Shown here: in pieces, positions 25,118-33,224 of the stretch
How the letters are laid out: each line of letters opens with the position of its first letter
How positions within the stretch are numbered: the stretch's first letter is position 1
Source: Stutzerimonas azotifigens DSM 17556
GTDB taxonomy: Bacteria; Pseudomonadota; Gammaproteobacteria; Pseudomonadales; Pseudomonadaceae
NCBI RefSeq assembly: GCF_000425625.1
Contig: NZ_AUDU01000062.1
Span: forward strand, 1 to 57,062
DNA: 57,062 nucleotides
Reading direction: 5' to 3'
Notes under the pieces: model-generated
What the model saw: only the letters and a program-made list of their open reading frames with translations
Databases searched by the model: none
Told to the model about the DNA's origin: nothing
Translations under genes and position numbers: made by a program

Positions 25118-26137
25118 ATGTACGACAAGCTCACCACCGCACTGGCGCTGGCCTGTATCTGCCAGGGCGCCATCGCCGCCGAGAACAGCGCCGGGCAGGT
25201 CCAGACCGGCGAGAACCACATCTCCGAGATTTACCAGACCGGCACGGGGCTGTCGGCGAACTCGGGCCAGAGCGGAACCGGCCACTACGTGCAGGTCTAC
25301 CAGACCGGCATTGACAGCGACGCCGCGATCACCCAGACGGGGCAGGACAACTGGGCCAGGGTCTATCAGGCGAGCAGCTGGGGCAATAGCCACACCAATG
25401 TCGAACAGGACGGCACCGGAAATCTGGCGAGCATCGATCAACGGGGCGACGTGCTATGGGTGGACGCCTCGCAATTGGGCGAGGCCAATACCCTGTACGT
25501 TCAGCAGTCCGGCTATCTCAATTCCCTGCATGCGGTCCAGGAGGGCGACGGCAACTTCGCCGACGTCACCCAGCTCTGGGCCAGCACCGCGTTGGTGTTG
25601 CAGCGCGGCACCGACAACTTCGCGCTCATCCATCAGCTCTCGCCGAGCGGCACCCTGTCAGGCCTGTCGGTGACTCAGGACGGCGTCGACAACCAGGCAA
25701 CGATCAACCAGGGCGGCGACGACATGGGCGCTTCCATTTACCTGGACCAGATCGGTGTCAGCAACAACGCGCTTATCGAGCAGGGTGGACACAGCTTAAT
25801 AACCTTCGCGCAAGTCGGGAATTCCAACCATGTGGACATAGGCCAGTCCGGCATCAGCATGGGCATAGGGGGAACGACGAAGGGGAATCTCAACGAAGTG
25901 ACCGTGACCCAGGAAGGCTGGGACTCCGGGATCAGCATCGACCAGACCGGCGACGGCAACATCATCACGGCCACACAGAACGGCGGATTCGGCGCGCCGC
26001 TCAGCGCAGAGATCAACCAGTCCGGCAACCTGAACGAGGCGGCTCTTCTACAGGTATCGGCCCCTATGTCTGGAGGCCAGATGGCCTCCCTCCTCCAGTC
26101 AGGCACAGGCAACCTCGCCACGGTCACCCAGCAGTAG
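25118..26137 (+). CDS. Curlin-repeat protein (putative secreted amyloid)
   Basis: This is a 339-residue protein. A signal peptide is clear (MYDKLTTALALACICQGAIA, cleaved near residue 21). The rest is built almost entirely of about 26 hemi-repeats of roughly 11 residues that fit the curlin pattern Q-x-G-x-x-N-x-A-x-x-x-Q. Examples are QDGTGNLASIDQ, QEGDGNFADVTQ, QDGVDNQATINQ and QSGTGNLATVTQ. Curli subunit CsgA has five two-strand repeats; this would make about thirteen. Such repeats stack as cross-beta amyloid at the cell surface. No CsgG, CsgE or CsgF secretion genes are present here, so it is an orphan subunit. Parts of the gene look less GC-rich than neighbours. It is flanked by direct repeats. 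Confidence 0.85.
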   Translation: MYDKLTTALALACICQGAIAAENSAGQVQTGENHISEIYQTGTGLSANSGQSGTGHYVQVYQTGIDSDAAITQTGQDNWARVYQASSWGNSHTNVEQDGTGNLASIDQRGDVLWVDASQLGEANTLYVQQSGYLNSLHAVQEGDGNFADVTQLWASTALVLQRGTDNFALIHQLSPSGTLSGLSVTQDGVDNQATINQGGDDMGASIYLDQIGVSNNALIEQGGHSLITFAQVGNSNHVDIGQSGISMGIGGTTKGNLNEVTVTQEGWDSGISIDQTGDGNIITATQNGGFGAPLSAEINQSGNLNEAALLQVSAPMSGGQMASLLQSGTGNLATVTQQ

Positions 26138-26161
26138 CCGCACGGGGCCCGGCGCGGTCAA

Positions 26162-26296
26162 TCGCAGGCAGAGCCTGCTCCTACAGGTGCTCGCCGAAAT
26201 CGCAGGCAACGCCGTGCCTTTCCCTTCTCCCCGCGGGAGAAGGTGGCCCGCAGGGCCGGATGAGGGAATGCCATTCGCGGCCGAGGGCGCTCCCAC
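26162..26296. repeat. Right copy of the 135-bp direct repeat flanking the curlin-like gene
   Basis: This is the same sequence and orientation as 24787-24923, including the internal REP copy (26222-26266). It starts 24 bases after the curlin-like gene ends. The pair brackets a segment of about 1.24 kb holding only that gene. Confidence 0.85.
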
Positions 26297-26332
26297 AAGA
26301 GCGCCTCGTGGGGTCTCGACCGCGAACGCCCC

Positions 26333-26845
26333 CTAGTCAAGCCCGGGCAAGTCGAACGACAGCTGCCCGGCCGCCGCATGGCGCCTTTCGCAGTCGAGCA
26401 GCCAGCGTTTGCGCTCGATTCCGCCGCCATAGCCGGTGAGCGAGCCATCGGCGCCGAGTACGCGGTGGCACGGCACGATGATGCCGATGGGGTTGTGGCC
26501 ATTGGCGAGGCCAACCGCGCGTGACGCGCCCTGCCGGCCGATGCGCGCGGCCAGGGCACCATAGGACTCGGTCGCGCCGTAGGGGATGTCGCACAGCGCC
26601 TGCCAGACGGCCTGCTGGAACGGGGTGCCCCGCGGTGACAGCCGCACATCGAAGCGGCGCCGCTCGCCGGCGAAGTAGGCCTCCAGCTGTGCCCGCACCG
26701 GCGCGAACAGCCGGTCGTCGCGCCGGCAGCCAGCGGGCAGCGGCGGGCGGTATTTCTGATCGTGCATGTAGAGCCCGGTCAGGGCGGTGCCGTCGCCCAG
26801 CAGAAGCAGGTTGCCGACCGGCGAATTCATCTCGCTGTAGTACAT
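26333..26845 (-). CDS. ogt: Methylated-DNA--protein-cysteine methyltransferase (Ogt/MGMT type)
   Basis: This 170-residue suicide DNA-repair protein transfers the alkyl group from O6-alkylguanine (or O4-alkylthymine) to its own cysteine. The active site IVPCHRVL carries C126. The preceding helix-turn-helix and Asn hinge (SRAVGLANGHNPIG) are intact, as is FQQAVWQALCDIPYG. The N-terminal domain is short and lacks the Ada DNA-binding part, so this is the stand-alone Ogt form. It ends in the repeat-rich flank and starts 25 bases after the end of the AraC gene on the same strand, with which it may be co-transcribed. Confidence 0.95.
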   Translation of the reverse strand: MYYSEMNSPVGNLLLLGDGTALTGLYMHDQKYRPPLPAGCRRDDRLFAPVRAQLEAYFAGERRRFDVRLSPRGTPFQQAVWQALCDIPYGATESYGALAARIGRQGASRAVGLANGHNPIGIIVPCHRVLGADGSLTGYGGGIERKRWLLDCERRHAAAGQLSFDLPGLD

Positions 26846-26870
26846 GGCCCCCGCCCCCTTTGGCTCAACC

Positions 26871-27779
26871 TCAGCTCACCGACAGCTCGCGCGCCGGGCC
26901 GCTCACCCGCTCGCGGGCGACCCTGATCTCGCGGACCGGGGGCAGGCCGAACAGGCGGCCGTATTCGCGGGTGAACTGGGAGACGCTCTCGTAGCCCACT
27001 TCGAAGGCCGCGCGGCTGGCGCTCACGCCTTCGGACAGCATCAGCCGCCGCGCCTCGATCAGGCGCAGCCGTTTCTGGAACTGCAGCGGCGACAGCGAGG
27101 TCGCCGCCCGGAAGTGCTGGTGGAAAGCCGACGGACTCATGCCCACCACCGCCGCCAGGCGCTCGACCGGCAGCGGCCGGGCGAATTCGGCACGCAGCAC
27201 GGCGACCGCGCGGGCCACCCGTTGCGCCTGAGCGTCCGGCCAGCCGAGCCGCCGCAGGGCGGCACCGTGCCGCCCGGCCAGCAGCCAGTAGTGCAGCTCG
27301 CGCATCAGTTGCGCCCGCAGCACCGGAATCGATGCCGGACGGTCGAGCATGCGCAGCAGGCGCAGCGCCGCATCCGCCACCTCGGCGTCGGTGGGTTCCA
27401 CCCGCACCGGCGAGCCGTCGGCGTCGGATTGCGCGCTCATCTCCATCGCCAGGTCGGCGATCAGCGCCTGGTCCAGTTCCAGTACCAGCGACAGATAGGG
27501 CGCGCCGAGGCTGGCGCGGGTGATCTGGCTGACGATGGGCACGTCGGCGCTGATCAGCAGGGAGTCGCCGGCGCCAAAGGTGAACACCTGCGCGCCCATG
27601 GCGACCTGCTTGCTGCCCTGCAGTACCAGGCAAACGAGCGGCCGGGAAATCGTGTGCAGCAGGCCGCTGGGGGCGGTCGCGCGCACCACCGCGAGGCCGG
27701 GCAGGGGCGTGCGCGCCAGGCCTTCCTGATCGGCACAGGTGTCTGCATGGCGTCGGGCGGCGTCGAGGAGTGTGGTCAT
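26871..27779 (-). CDS. AraC family transcriptional regulator (AraC_N type)
   Basis: This is a 302-residue regulator. The N-terminal ligand-binding domain (about 20-190) is of the AraC_N class seen in regulators beside oxidoreductases, with SRPLVCLVLQGSKQV and FGAGDSLLISADVPI. The C-terminal double helix-turn-helix covers about 200-295, with LAAVVGMSPSAFHQHFRAAT and AAFEVGYESVSQFTREYGRL. It is divergent from an SDR gene with 138 bases between starts, the usual layout for a regulator and its target. Confidence 0.94.
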   Translation of the reverse strand: MTTLLDAARRHADTCADQEGLARTPLPGLAVVRATAPSGLLHTISRPLVCLVLQGSKQVAMGAQVFTFGAGDSLLISADVPIVSQITRASLGAPYLSLVLELDQALIADLAMEMSAQSDADGSPVRVEPTDAEVADAALRLLRMLDRPASIPVLRAQLMRELHYWLLAGRHGAALRRLGWPDAQAQRVARAVAVLRAEFARPLPVERLAAVVGMSPSAFHQHFRAATSLSPLQFQKRLRLIEARRLMLSEGVSASRAAFEVGYESVSQFTREYGRLFGLPPVREIRVARERVSGPARELSVS

Positions 27780-27917
27780 GGGGCAAGCCTAGGCGGGTGC
27801 GCGTGACGTTGCACGTACTTCTGGAGGATCAGGCAAAGGTCTTCGAGGTTCCGGCAACCCGGTCCTGCACTCCGGCGGCACCATGAAGCCGTCACCCACT
27901 CGCAGAGGAACAGCAGC

Positions 27918-28673
27918 ATGACCAAGATCACCCTCGTCACCGGCGGCAGCCGCGGCCTCGGCCGCAACACCGCGCTCAGCATTGCGCGTCATGGCGGCGA
28001 CGTCGTGCTCACCTACCATAGCCGCCGCGAGGAAGCCGAGGCGGTGGTCGCCGAGATCGCCACGCTGGGTCGCAAGGCCGTCGCCCTCAGGCTGGACACC
28101 GGCGACGTCGCCGCCTTCGCGCCCTTCGCCGAGGCGTTGCGCGGCGCACTGCGCCAGCACTGGCAGCGCGAGACCTTCGACCACCTGGTGAACAACGCCG
28201 GCCATGGCGAATACGCCGCGCTCGAACAGACGAGCGAAGCGCAGTTCGACGGGCTGGTCAACGTGCATTTCAAGGGCGTGTTCTTCCTCACCCAGACCTT
28301 GCTGCCGCTGCTCGCCGACGGCGGCCGGATCGTCAACCTGTCGTCCGGGCTGACCCACATTTGCGCACCCGGCTACTCGGTATACGCCGCGGTCAAGGGC
28401 GCGGTCGAGGTGCTGACCCGCTACATGGCCAGGGAGCTCGGCGAGCGCGGCATCGCCGTCAACACGGTCGCGCCCGGTGCCATCGAGACCGACTTCGGCG
28501 GTGGCGTGGTGCGCGACGACCCGGCGCTGAACAGGCAGTTCGCGCAGATGACCGCACTTGGCCGGGTCGGCGTGCCGGACGACATCGGGCCGATGATCGC
28601 CAGCCTGCTGTCCGAGGCCAATCGCTGGGTCAACGCCCAGCGCATCGAGGTGTCCGGCGGCCAGGGCCTCTGA
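27918..28673 (+). CDS. Short-chain dehydrogenase/reductase (SDR)
   Basis: This is a 251-residue NAD(P)-dependent oxidoreductase. The cofactor motif TGGSRGLG is at the N-terminus, NNAGHGEY in the middle, and the catalytic set is NLSSG and YAAVK. The C-terminus has AQRIEVSGGQGL. The ATG follows GAGGAACAGCAGC. It is probably controlled by the divergent AraC regulator. This AraC/SDR arrangement is common in Pseudomonas. The substrate is unknown. Confidence 0.93.
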   Translation: MTKITLVTGGSRGLGRNTALSIARHGGDVVLTYHSRREEAEAVVAEIATLGRKAVALRLDTGDVAAFAPFAEALRGALRQHWQRETFDHLVNNAGHGEYAALEQTSEAQFDGLVNVHFKGVFFLTQTLLPLLADGGRIVNLSSGLTHICAPGYSVYAAVKGAVEVLTRYMARELGERGIAVNTVAPGAIETDFGGGVVRDDPALNRQFAQMTALGRVGVPDDIGPMIASLLSEANRWVNAQRIEVSGGQGL

Positions 28674-28693
28674 GTGGCGGGTGGCGGCGCCGG

Positions 28694-30556
28694 TCAGGTT
28701 TTCGCGCCGGCCAGCGCCGCCACCCGCAGCGGCCGCAGCAGGTCGCGCTTCTTGCTGCGGTGCCCGCGCATGCGCCGCAGCACGTCGTCCAGGGTCGTCA
28801 GCGCCTTGAGGATGTACGGCCCCTTGTTCAGCATCACGCACTCGGCGCGCACGCCCATCGCCGCATCGGTGATCTCCGAGCGCGAGGGCGCGCCCTTCTT
28901 GGCCAGGCTCTCGAGCACCTGGGTGGCCCAGATCACCGGCACGTGTGCCGCCTCGCACAGGCACAGCATCTCTTCCTGGACCTCGGCCAAGCGCTCGAAG
29001 CCGCTCTCCACCGCCAGGTCGCCACGCGCGATCATCACCCCGAAGCGCGCCAGGCGCATGCCGGCCAGCAGCATGGCGGGCAGGTTCTCGAAGCCGGCGC
29101 GGGTCTCGATCTTCAGCACCACGCCCAGATGGTCGGCCCTGAGGTTCGCCAGGTGATCGAGCAGGACGACCACATCCTCGGCGCGGTTGGCGAAGGACAT
29201 CTCGACGATGTCGGCATGCTCGGCGGCGAAGGCCAGCGTTTCCAGGTCCTCCTCGGTAGGCGCGCGCACCGGCAGGTCGCTGTCGGGGAAGTTGATGCCC
29301 TTGTCGCGAGCGAGCCTGGCGCAGCCGCTGGCGTGCGCGACCTGGGTGATACGCAGGGTCAGCGCCTCGGTGGAGGCCGCCTCCACCCGGGCGCCGATCT
29401 TGCCGTCATCGAACCACACCGGATCGCCCTCGGCGACGGCCGCCAACACCTGCGGCGGCGTGCAGCCGATGCGCGCGGCTTCGCCTTCGGACGGCGGCTC
29501 GACCGCACGGGTGTCGGCGGTCAGCACCAGCGTGTCGCCGACGCGGAGCCGCAGGTGCTGCTCGCGCGGGGGCAGCTCGCCGACGCGCAGGCGGCCGAGC
29601 GTCTTGCCCGCCCGCAGGTGCCTGAGCCGCAGGCCGCTGATGAAATAGGCGGTCTTGCACAGCTCCACCAGGCAGCCGCCCGGCTCCGCGGCGACCACCG
29701 TCATGCTCCGCTTCGAGCACCGCGCATCGCGGAATTTCAAGGTATCGCCGGGGCGGAACTTCACCGCCTCGTCGCCGGCGATGGGCAACCGCGCGTCGGC
29801 GCCGGCATCCTCTGCATCCGCCGCCTCCCAGGCCAGGCGCACCCGCGCCGGGCTGGCCACCTGCCCGTAGGCATCGCGCCGGGGCCGCACCTTGCACACG
29901 CCCGGCGCGGTGGCGATGGGACCGGTGCGCAGCTTGGGCCCGGCGAGGTCGAGGGTGACCTTGCAGGCACGCCCCACGCGTTTTTCCGCCGCGCGCACGT
30001 GCTCGATCATCGCGCGCCAGCTGGCCGGCTCGTCGTGCGCGCAGTTGATGCGCGCGCAATCCATGCCTTGCCGCACCAGCGCCTCGATCAGCCGGCCGTC
30101 GCGCGCCGCCTCGGAAGGCAGCGTCACCATGATCCGCACCGGCCGCTCGGACTGGGGCTGCCCGAACAGCGCCCGGGTGTGCGCCTCCAGCAGCCGCTCG
30201 CCCTCGCTCAAGCCCAGCGCCGGCATGACGGGGGTCTCGGCATCCGGGTGCTCGAGCCGCCGCAGGATGCCGATCACCGCCGTCACCGCGGCGAGCGTCG
30301 CCGCCTCCGAGCGCCCGAGCGACGACAGCCCCAGCTGCGCCAGTTGCGCCTGCAGGTCGCGCACCTCGTGGCGACGCAGACAGAGGTACTGCAGCAGGTT
30401 CTCGGCGCTCTGCCGGTAGGTCGGATCGAGCGGCATCCTCTCCAGCGGCGCCAGACAGGCGGTGCTGGTCATTTCCTCACGCAGCCGTTCGAGCGGCGCA
30501 AGCAGCTGTTCGGAACGCGAGCCCGCGGATGAACGGACCGGTGTCTGTTTCGGCAT
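28694..30556 (-). CDS. Pyruvate-kinase-like protein with extended N-terminus
   Basis: This 620-residue protein has a pyruvate kinase catalytic core that begins only near residue 135. Core motifs are ITLDLAG-type TLDLAGPKLRTG, the catalytic lysine segment LKIETRAGFENLPAMLLAGM, VMIARGDLAVE, and PVIWATQVLESLAKKGAPSR. The first 130 residues are helical and polar (SAENLLQYLCLRRHEVRDLQ). The barrel is interrupted by a long B-domain region. The C-terminal regulatory domain of ordinary pyruvate kinases is absent, since the protein ends soon after the SEITDAAMG and MLNKGPYILKA segments. The ATG at 30556 follows GGAGATTCCCG. It may convert phosphoenolpyruvate and ADP, but allosteric control would differ. 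Confidence 0.85.
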   Translation of the reverse strand: MPKQTPVRSSAGSRSEQLLAPLERLREEMTSTACLAPLERMPLDPTYRQSAENLLQYLCLRRHEVRDLQAQLAQLGLSSLGRSEAATLAAVTAVIGILRRLEHPDAETPVMPALGLSEGERLLEAHTRALFGQPQSERPVRIMVTLPSEAARDGRLIEALVRQGMDCARINCAHDEPASWRAMIEHVRAAEKRVGRACKVTLDLAGPKLRTGPIATAPGVCKVRPRRDAYGQVASPARVRLAWEAADAEDAGADARLPIAGDEAVKFRPGDTLKFRDARCSKRSMTVVAAEPGGCLVELCKTAYFISGLRLRHLRAGKTLGRLRVGELPPREQHLRLRVGDTLVLTADTRAVEPPSEGEAARIGCTPPQVLAAVAEGDPVWFDDGKIGARVEAASTEALTLRITQVAHASGCARLARDKGINFPDSDLPVRAPTEEDLETLAFAAEHADIVEMSFANRAEDVVVLLDHLANLRADHLGVVLKIETRAGFENLPAMLLAGMRLARFGVMIARGDLAVESGFERLAEVQEEMLCLCEAAHVPVIWATQVLESLAKKGAPSRSEITDAAMGVRAECVMLNKGPYILKALTTLDDVLRRMRGHRSKKRDLLRPLRVAALAGAKT

Positions 30557-30844
30557 CGGGAATCTCCGGAGCATGCGGCCCTGGGCCGCCTACGGCTATC
30601 GACAGACTCGCCGCGCGAAGGGGCAGTTTCATGACAGGCGATGGACGGCTGCCGGAGAAAAGGCAGCCGGGACTCAGCGAGGCAACGATCGCCTGGGAGG
30701 AGAGACGCTCGCCCCATTCCCGATTACCCTGCCAGGCGCAGGCCATGATCGGTCGCTCTGCCGCGACAGCCGGATCTGCGCCGGCCCGCTGGCTGGCACA
30801 AAGGTCCGCAAGGCACGACACCACAGCGAATAAGAGAGGTCACC

Positions 30845-31231
30845 ATGACAAACGAAACGTTCGACAAGGGTTTCGCCAACCGCAAGGCCGTGCTCGGCGC
30901 CGAGCACGTCGAACGATCCTGGGCGGCCGCGGATGAGTTCAACAGACCCATGCAGGAACTGGTCACCCAGTATTGCTGGGGAGAGATCTGGGGCGACGAG
31001 ACGCTGCCGTTCAAGACCCGCAGCATGCTCAACCTCGCCATGCTCACCGCCATGAGCCAGCACCATGAACTGGGCGTTCACGTGAAGGGCGCGCTGACCA
31101 ACGGGGTGACCAAGGAAGAGATACGCGCCGTGCTCATGCAGGCGGCGATCTACTGCGGCGTGCCGCTCGCGCTGGCCGGGTTCCGCGTCGCCAGCGAGGC
31201 GATCAAGGCCTGGGAAGCCGAGCGGGCCTGA
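30845..31231 (+). CDS. Carboxymuconolactone decarboxylase family protein (PcaC-like)
   Basis: This is a 128-residue small helical protein. It aligns in pattern with gamma-carboxymuconolactone decarboxylase: YCWGEIWGDETLPFKTRSML, then NLAMLTAMSQHHELGVHVKG, ALTNGVTKEEIRAVLMQAAI and YCGVPLALAGFRVASEAI. The CxxC motif of the AhpD peroxidase branch is absent, which favours the PcaC branch. Other protocatechuate-pathway genes are not nearby, so it could act on a different lactone or be a general family member. The ATG follows GAGAGGTCACC. Confidence 0.9.
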   Translation: MTNETFDKGFANRKAVLGAEHVERSWAAADEFNRPMQELVTQYCWGEIWGDETLPFKTRSMLNLAMLTAMSQHHELGVHVKGALTNGVTKEEIRAVLMQAAIYCGVPLALAGFRVASEAIKAWEAERA

Positions 31232-31345
31232 GGCCTCGAACGGCCAGCCCCACACCTGAGGAAGTGCCCATGCACACGTCCGTCTCGCGTGTCCTGGGCC
31301 GCGCGCCGGGAAACGCGGCTATCCCGGCAATGACGGAGCGGCCGT

Positions 31346-31966
31346 CTAGTCTTGGGTGCTGACCTCGCCCGGGCGGTCCTTGAAGGTGAACAGGCGGTAC
31401 AGATAGACGACGCCGATGACCGCCAGCACGATCTTCGAGCCGGGGTCGAGGTAGTCGGCGACGCGGTGATACTCGGCGTGCAGCAGGTAACCGAGCAGAG
31501 CCAGCAGGAAGGTCCACACCAGCGAACCCAGCACCGTATAGAACACGAAGGCGCCCAGGCGCATGCGCGCGATCCCGGCAGGCACGGAAATGAGGGTGCG
31601 TATGGCGGGCACCAGCCGGCCGAAGAACACCGCCTTGCGGCCGTGCGCCTGGAACCAGAGGCACGCCTCGCTGACGTCGTCCGGGGCCAGCGTCAACCAG
31701 CGCCCGAAGCGTTGCGCTAGGCGGCGCATGCGCTGTTCACCGAGCAGCGCGCCGGCGAAATACCAAGGCAGCGCACCCAGGAAAGAGCCCAGCGTGCCAG
31801 CGAGCACCACGCCGACGAGGTTGAGCTCGCCGCGCGCGGCGAGAAACCCGGCCAGCGGCATGATGACTTCCGAGGGGATGGGCGGAAACAGGTTCTCGGC
31901 GAACATCAGCAGCACGATGCCGATGTAGCCGCCCTGCTCTATCAGGCCGGTAAGCGATTCGAACAC
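31346..31966 (-). CDS. DedA family membrane protein
   Basis: This is a 206-residue inner-membrane protein. The family hallmarks are ENLFPPIPSEVIMPLAGFLA near the N-terminus and FGRLVPAIRTLISVPAGIAR in the middle, followed by a G-x-x-x-W-type helix. DedA proteins are linked to lipid-carrier recycling (undecaprenyl phosphate flipping) and membrane homeostasis. The start is a GTG at 31966 with AGGAC upstream. It is 44 bases downstream of the TerC gene on the same strand and may be co-transcribed with it. Confidence 0.94.
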   Translation of the reverse strand: MFESLTGLIEQGGYIGIVLLMFAENLFPPIPSEVIMPLAGFLAARGELNLVGVVLAGTLGSFLGALPWYFAGALLGEQRMRRLAQRFGRWLTLAPDDVSEACLWFQAHGRKAVFFGRLVPAIRTLISVPAGIARMRLGAFVFYTVLGSLVWTFLLALLGYLLHAEYHRVADYLDPGSKIVLAVIGVVYLYRLFTFKDRPGEVSTQD

Positions 31967-32010
31967 GGAAATAGTCCTGGCAAGGATTGATCGGATTTGG
32001 CGGGCACGGA

Positions 32011-33057
32011 TCAGCTTGGTCCGCCAGGGTGCCCGGAAGGTTCACGAGGGGTGGCATGCGCCTCCGTTTCACCTGGCGATGACGCGTTGACGATCGGCCG
32101 ATTGCGCGTCTTGTAGAGGGAAACGACCACCCCGCCCAGCAGCAGGGCGAGCGTGACGGTCAGCGACACCGCTGGCGGAATCTTGCCGATGATGCCGACA
32201 AGGAAGATCTTGCCGCCGATGAACACGAGCACCAGCGCCAGCGCGTATTTCAGGTAGGCGAAGCGGTGCAGCAGTGCGGCCAGCGCGAAGTAGAGCGCGC
32301 GCAGCCCTAGCACGGCGAAGATGTTGGAGGTGTAGACGATGAAGGGGTCCTGGGTGATGGCGAAGATGGCGGGCACGCTGTCCACCGCGAAGACCAGGTC
32401 CGCGCACTCGATCAGTATCAGCGCCAGGACGAGCGGCGTGCCCCAGAGGACGCGGCGCCCGCTGGCGTCGGCGAGGCGCACGAAGAACCGGTTGCCATGC
32501 AGCTGGTCGGTGATGCGCAGGTGACCGCGCACGAAGCGAATGAAGCGGTTGCTCGCCAGGTCGGGCTGCTCGTCAAGGCGGGAGAACAGCATCTTCAGCC
32601 CGGTCAGCAGCAGGAAGGCGCCGAAGACGTAGAGTATCCAGTCGAACTCGTGGACCAGCGCCGCCCCGATACCGATCAGCAGCGCCCTGAGGACGATGAC
32701 CCCGAGGATGCCCCAGAACAGCACGCGATGCTGGTAACGCCGGGGCACACCGAGAAAGCCGAAGATGAGCGCGATGACGAAGACGTTGTCCATCGACAGC
32801 GACTTCTCCACGAGAAACCCCGTGAGGTACATGAGACTGGCGTCGCCGCCCTTCTGGACCCACACCCAGATGGCGAACAGCAGCGCGATGGTGATGTAGC
32901 CGGCGGACAGCAACAGGCTTTCCTTGACGTCGATCTCCCGTTCGCGACGGTGCAGGACGCCAAGATCGAAAGCCAGCAGGACGGCGACGATCGCCAGAAA
33001 GGAAAACCACAGCCAGGCGGCGGTGCCGAGGAAATCGGCGAACAGAACGTGGGCCAT
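32011..33057 (-). CDS. TerC family integral membrane protein
   Basis: This is a 348-residue protein with about nine membrane helices. Characteristic pieces are LAFDLGVLHRREREIDVKES, the NVFVIALIFGFLGVPRRYQH segment after SMDN, and ECADLVFAVDSVPAIFAIT. SNIFAVLGLRALYFALAALL follows. The acidic residues in the SMDN and DLVFAVDS segments are the proposed metal-binding sites. TerC/Alx relatives are linked to tellurite resistance and manganese export. The start at 33057 follows GGAGGGGCTCGC; an upstream extension (to 33102) lacks a ribosome site. I looked for a yybP-ykoY riboswitch upstream and did not find one. Confidence 0.94.
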   Translation of the reverse strand: MAHVLFADFLGTAAWLWFSFLAIVAVLLAFDLGVLHRREREIDVKESLLLSAGYITIALLFAIWVWVQKGGDASLMYLTGFLVEKSLSMDNVFVIALIFGFLGVPRRYQHRVLFWGILGVIVLRALLIGIGAALVHEFDWILYVFGAFLLLTGLKMLFSRLDEQPDLASNRFIRFVRGHLRITDQLHGNRFFVRLADASGRRVLWGTPLVLALILIECADLVFAVDSVPAIFAITQDPFIVYTSNIFAVLGLRALYFALAALLHRFAYLKYALALVLVFIGGKIFLVGIIGKIPPAVSLTVTLALLLGGVVVSLYKTRNRPIVNASSPGETEAHATPREPSGHPGGPS

Positions 33058-33224
33058 GCGAGCCCCTCCTACAGTCGAATTGATCAACTGTGACTCCGAC
33101 ATGGCGGTTCACCACCGTCAGAGGGGCCCGGCGTCACGCCAGACAAGCTATTGCACTGCGGGCGGCGTCTCAACAGCCGCTTATTACAGATTATTGCCGA
33201 GAGGCCGGCGTCTGGCGGCGCAGC

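Noticed and set aside
33058..33224. Manganese (yybP-ykoY) riboswitch upstream of TerC
   Set aside because: I read the minus-strand leader and did not find the conserved GGGGAGUA and UUUACGGCCGGG-type segments.
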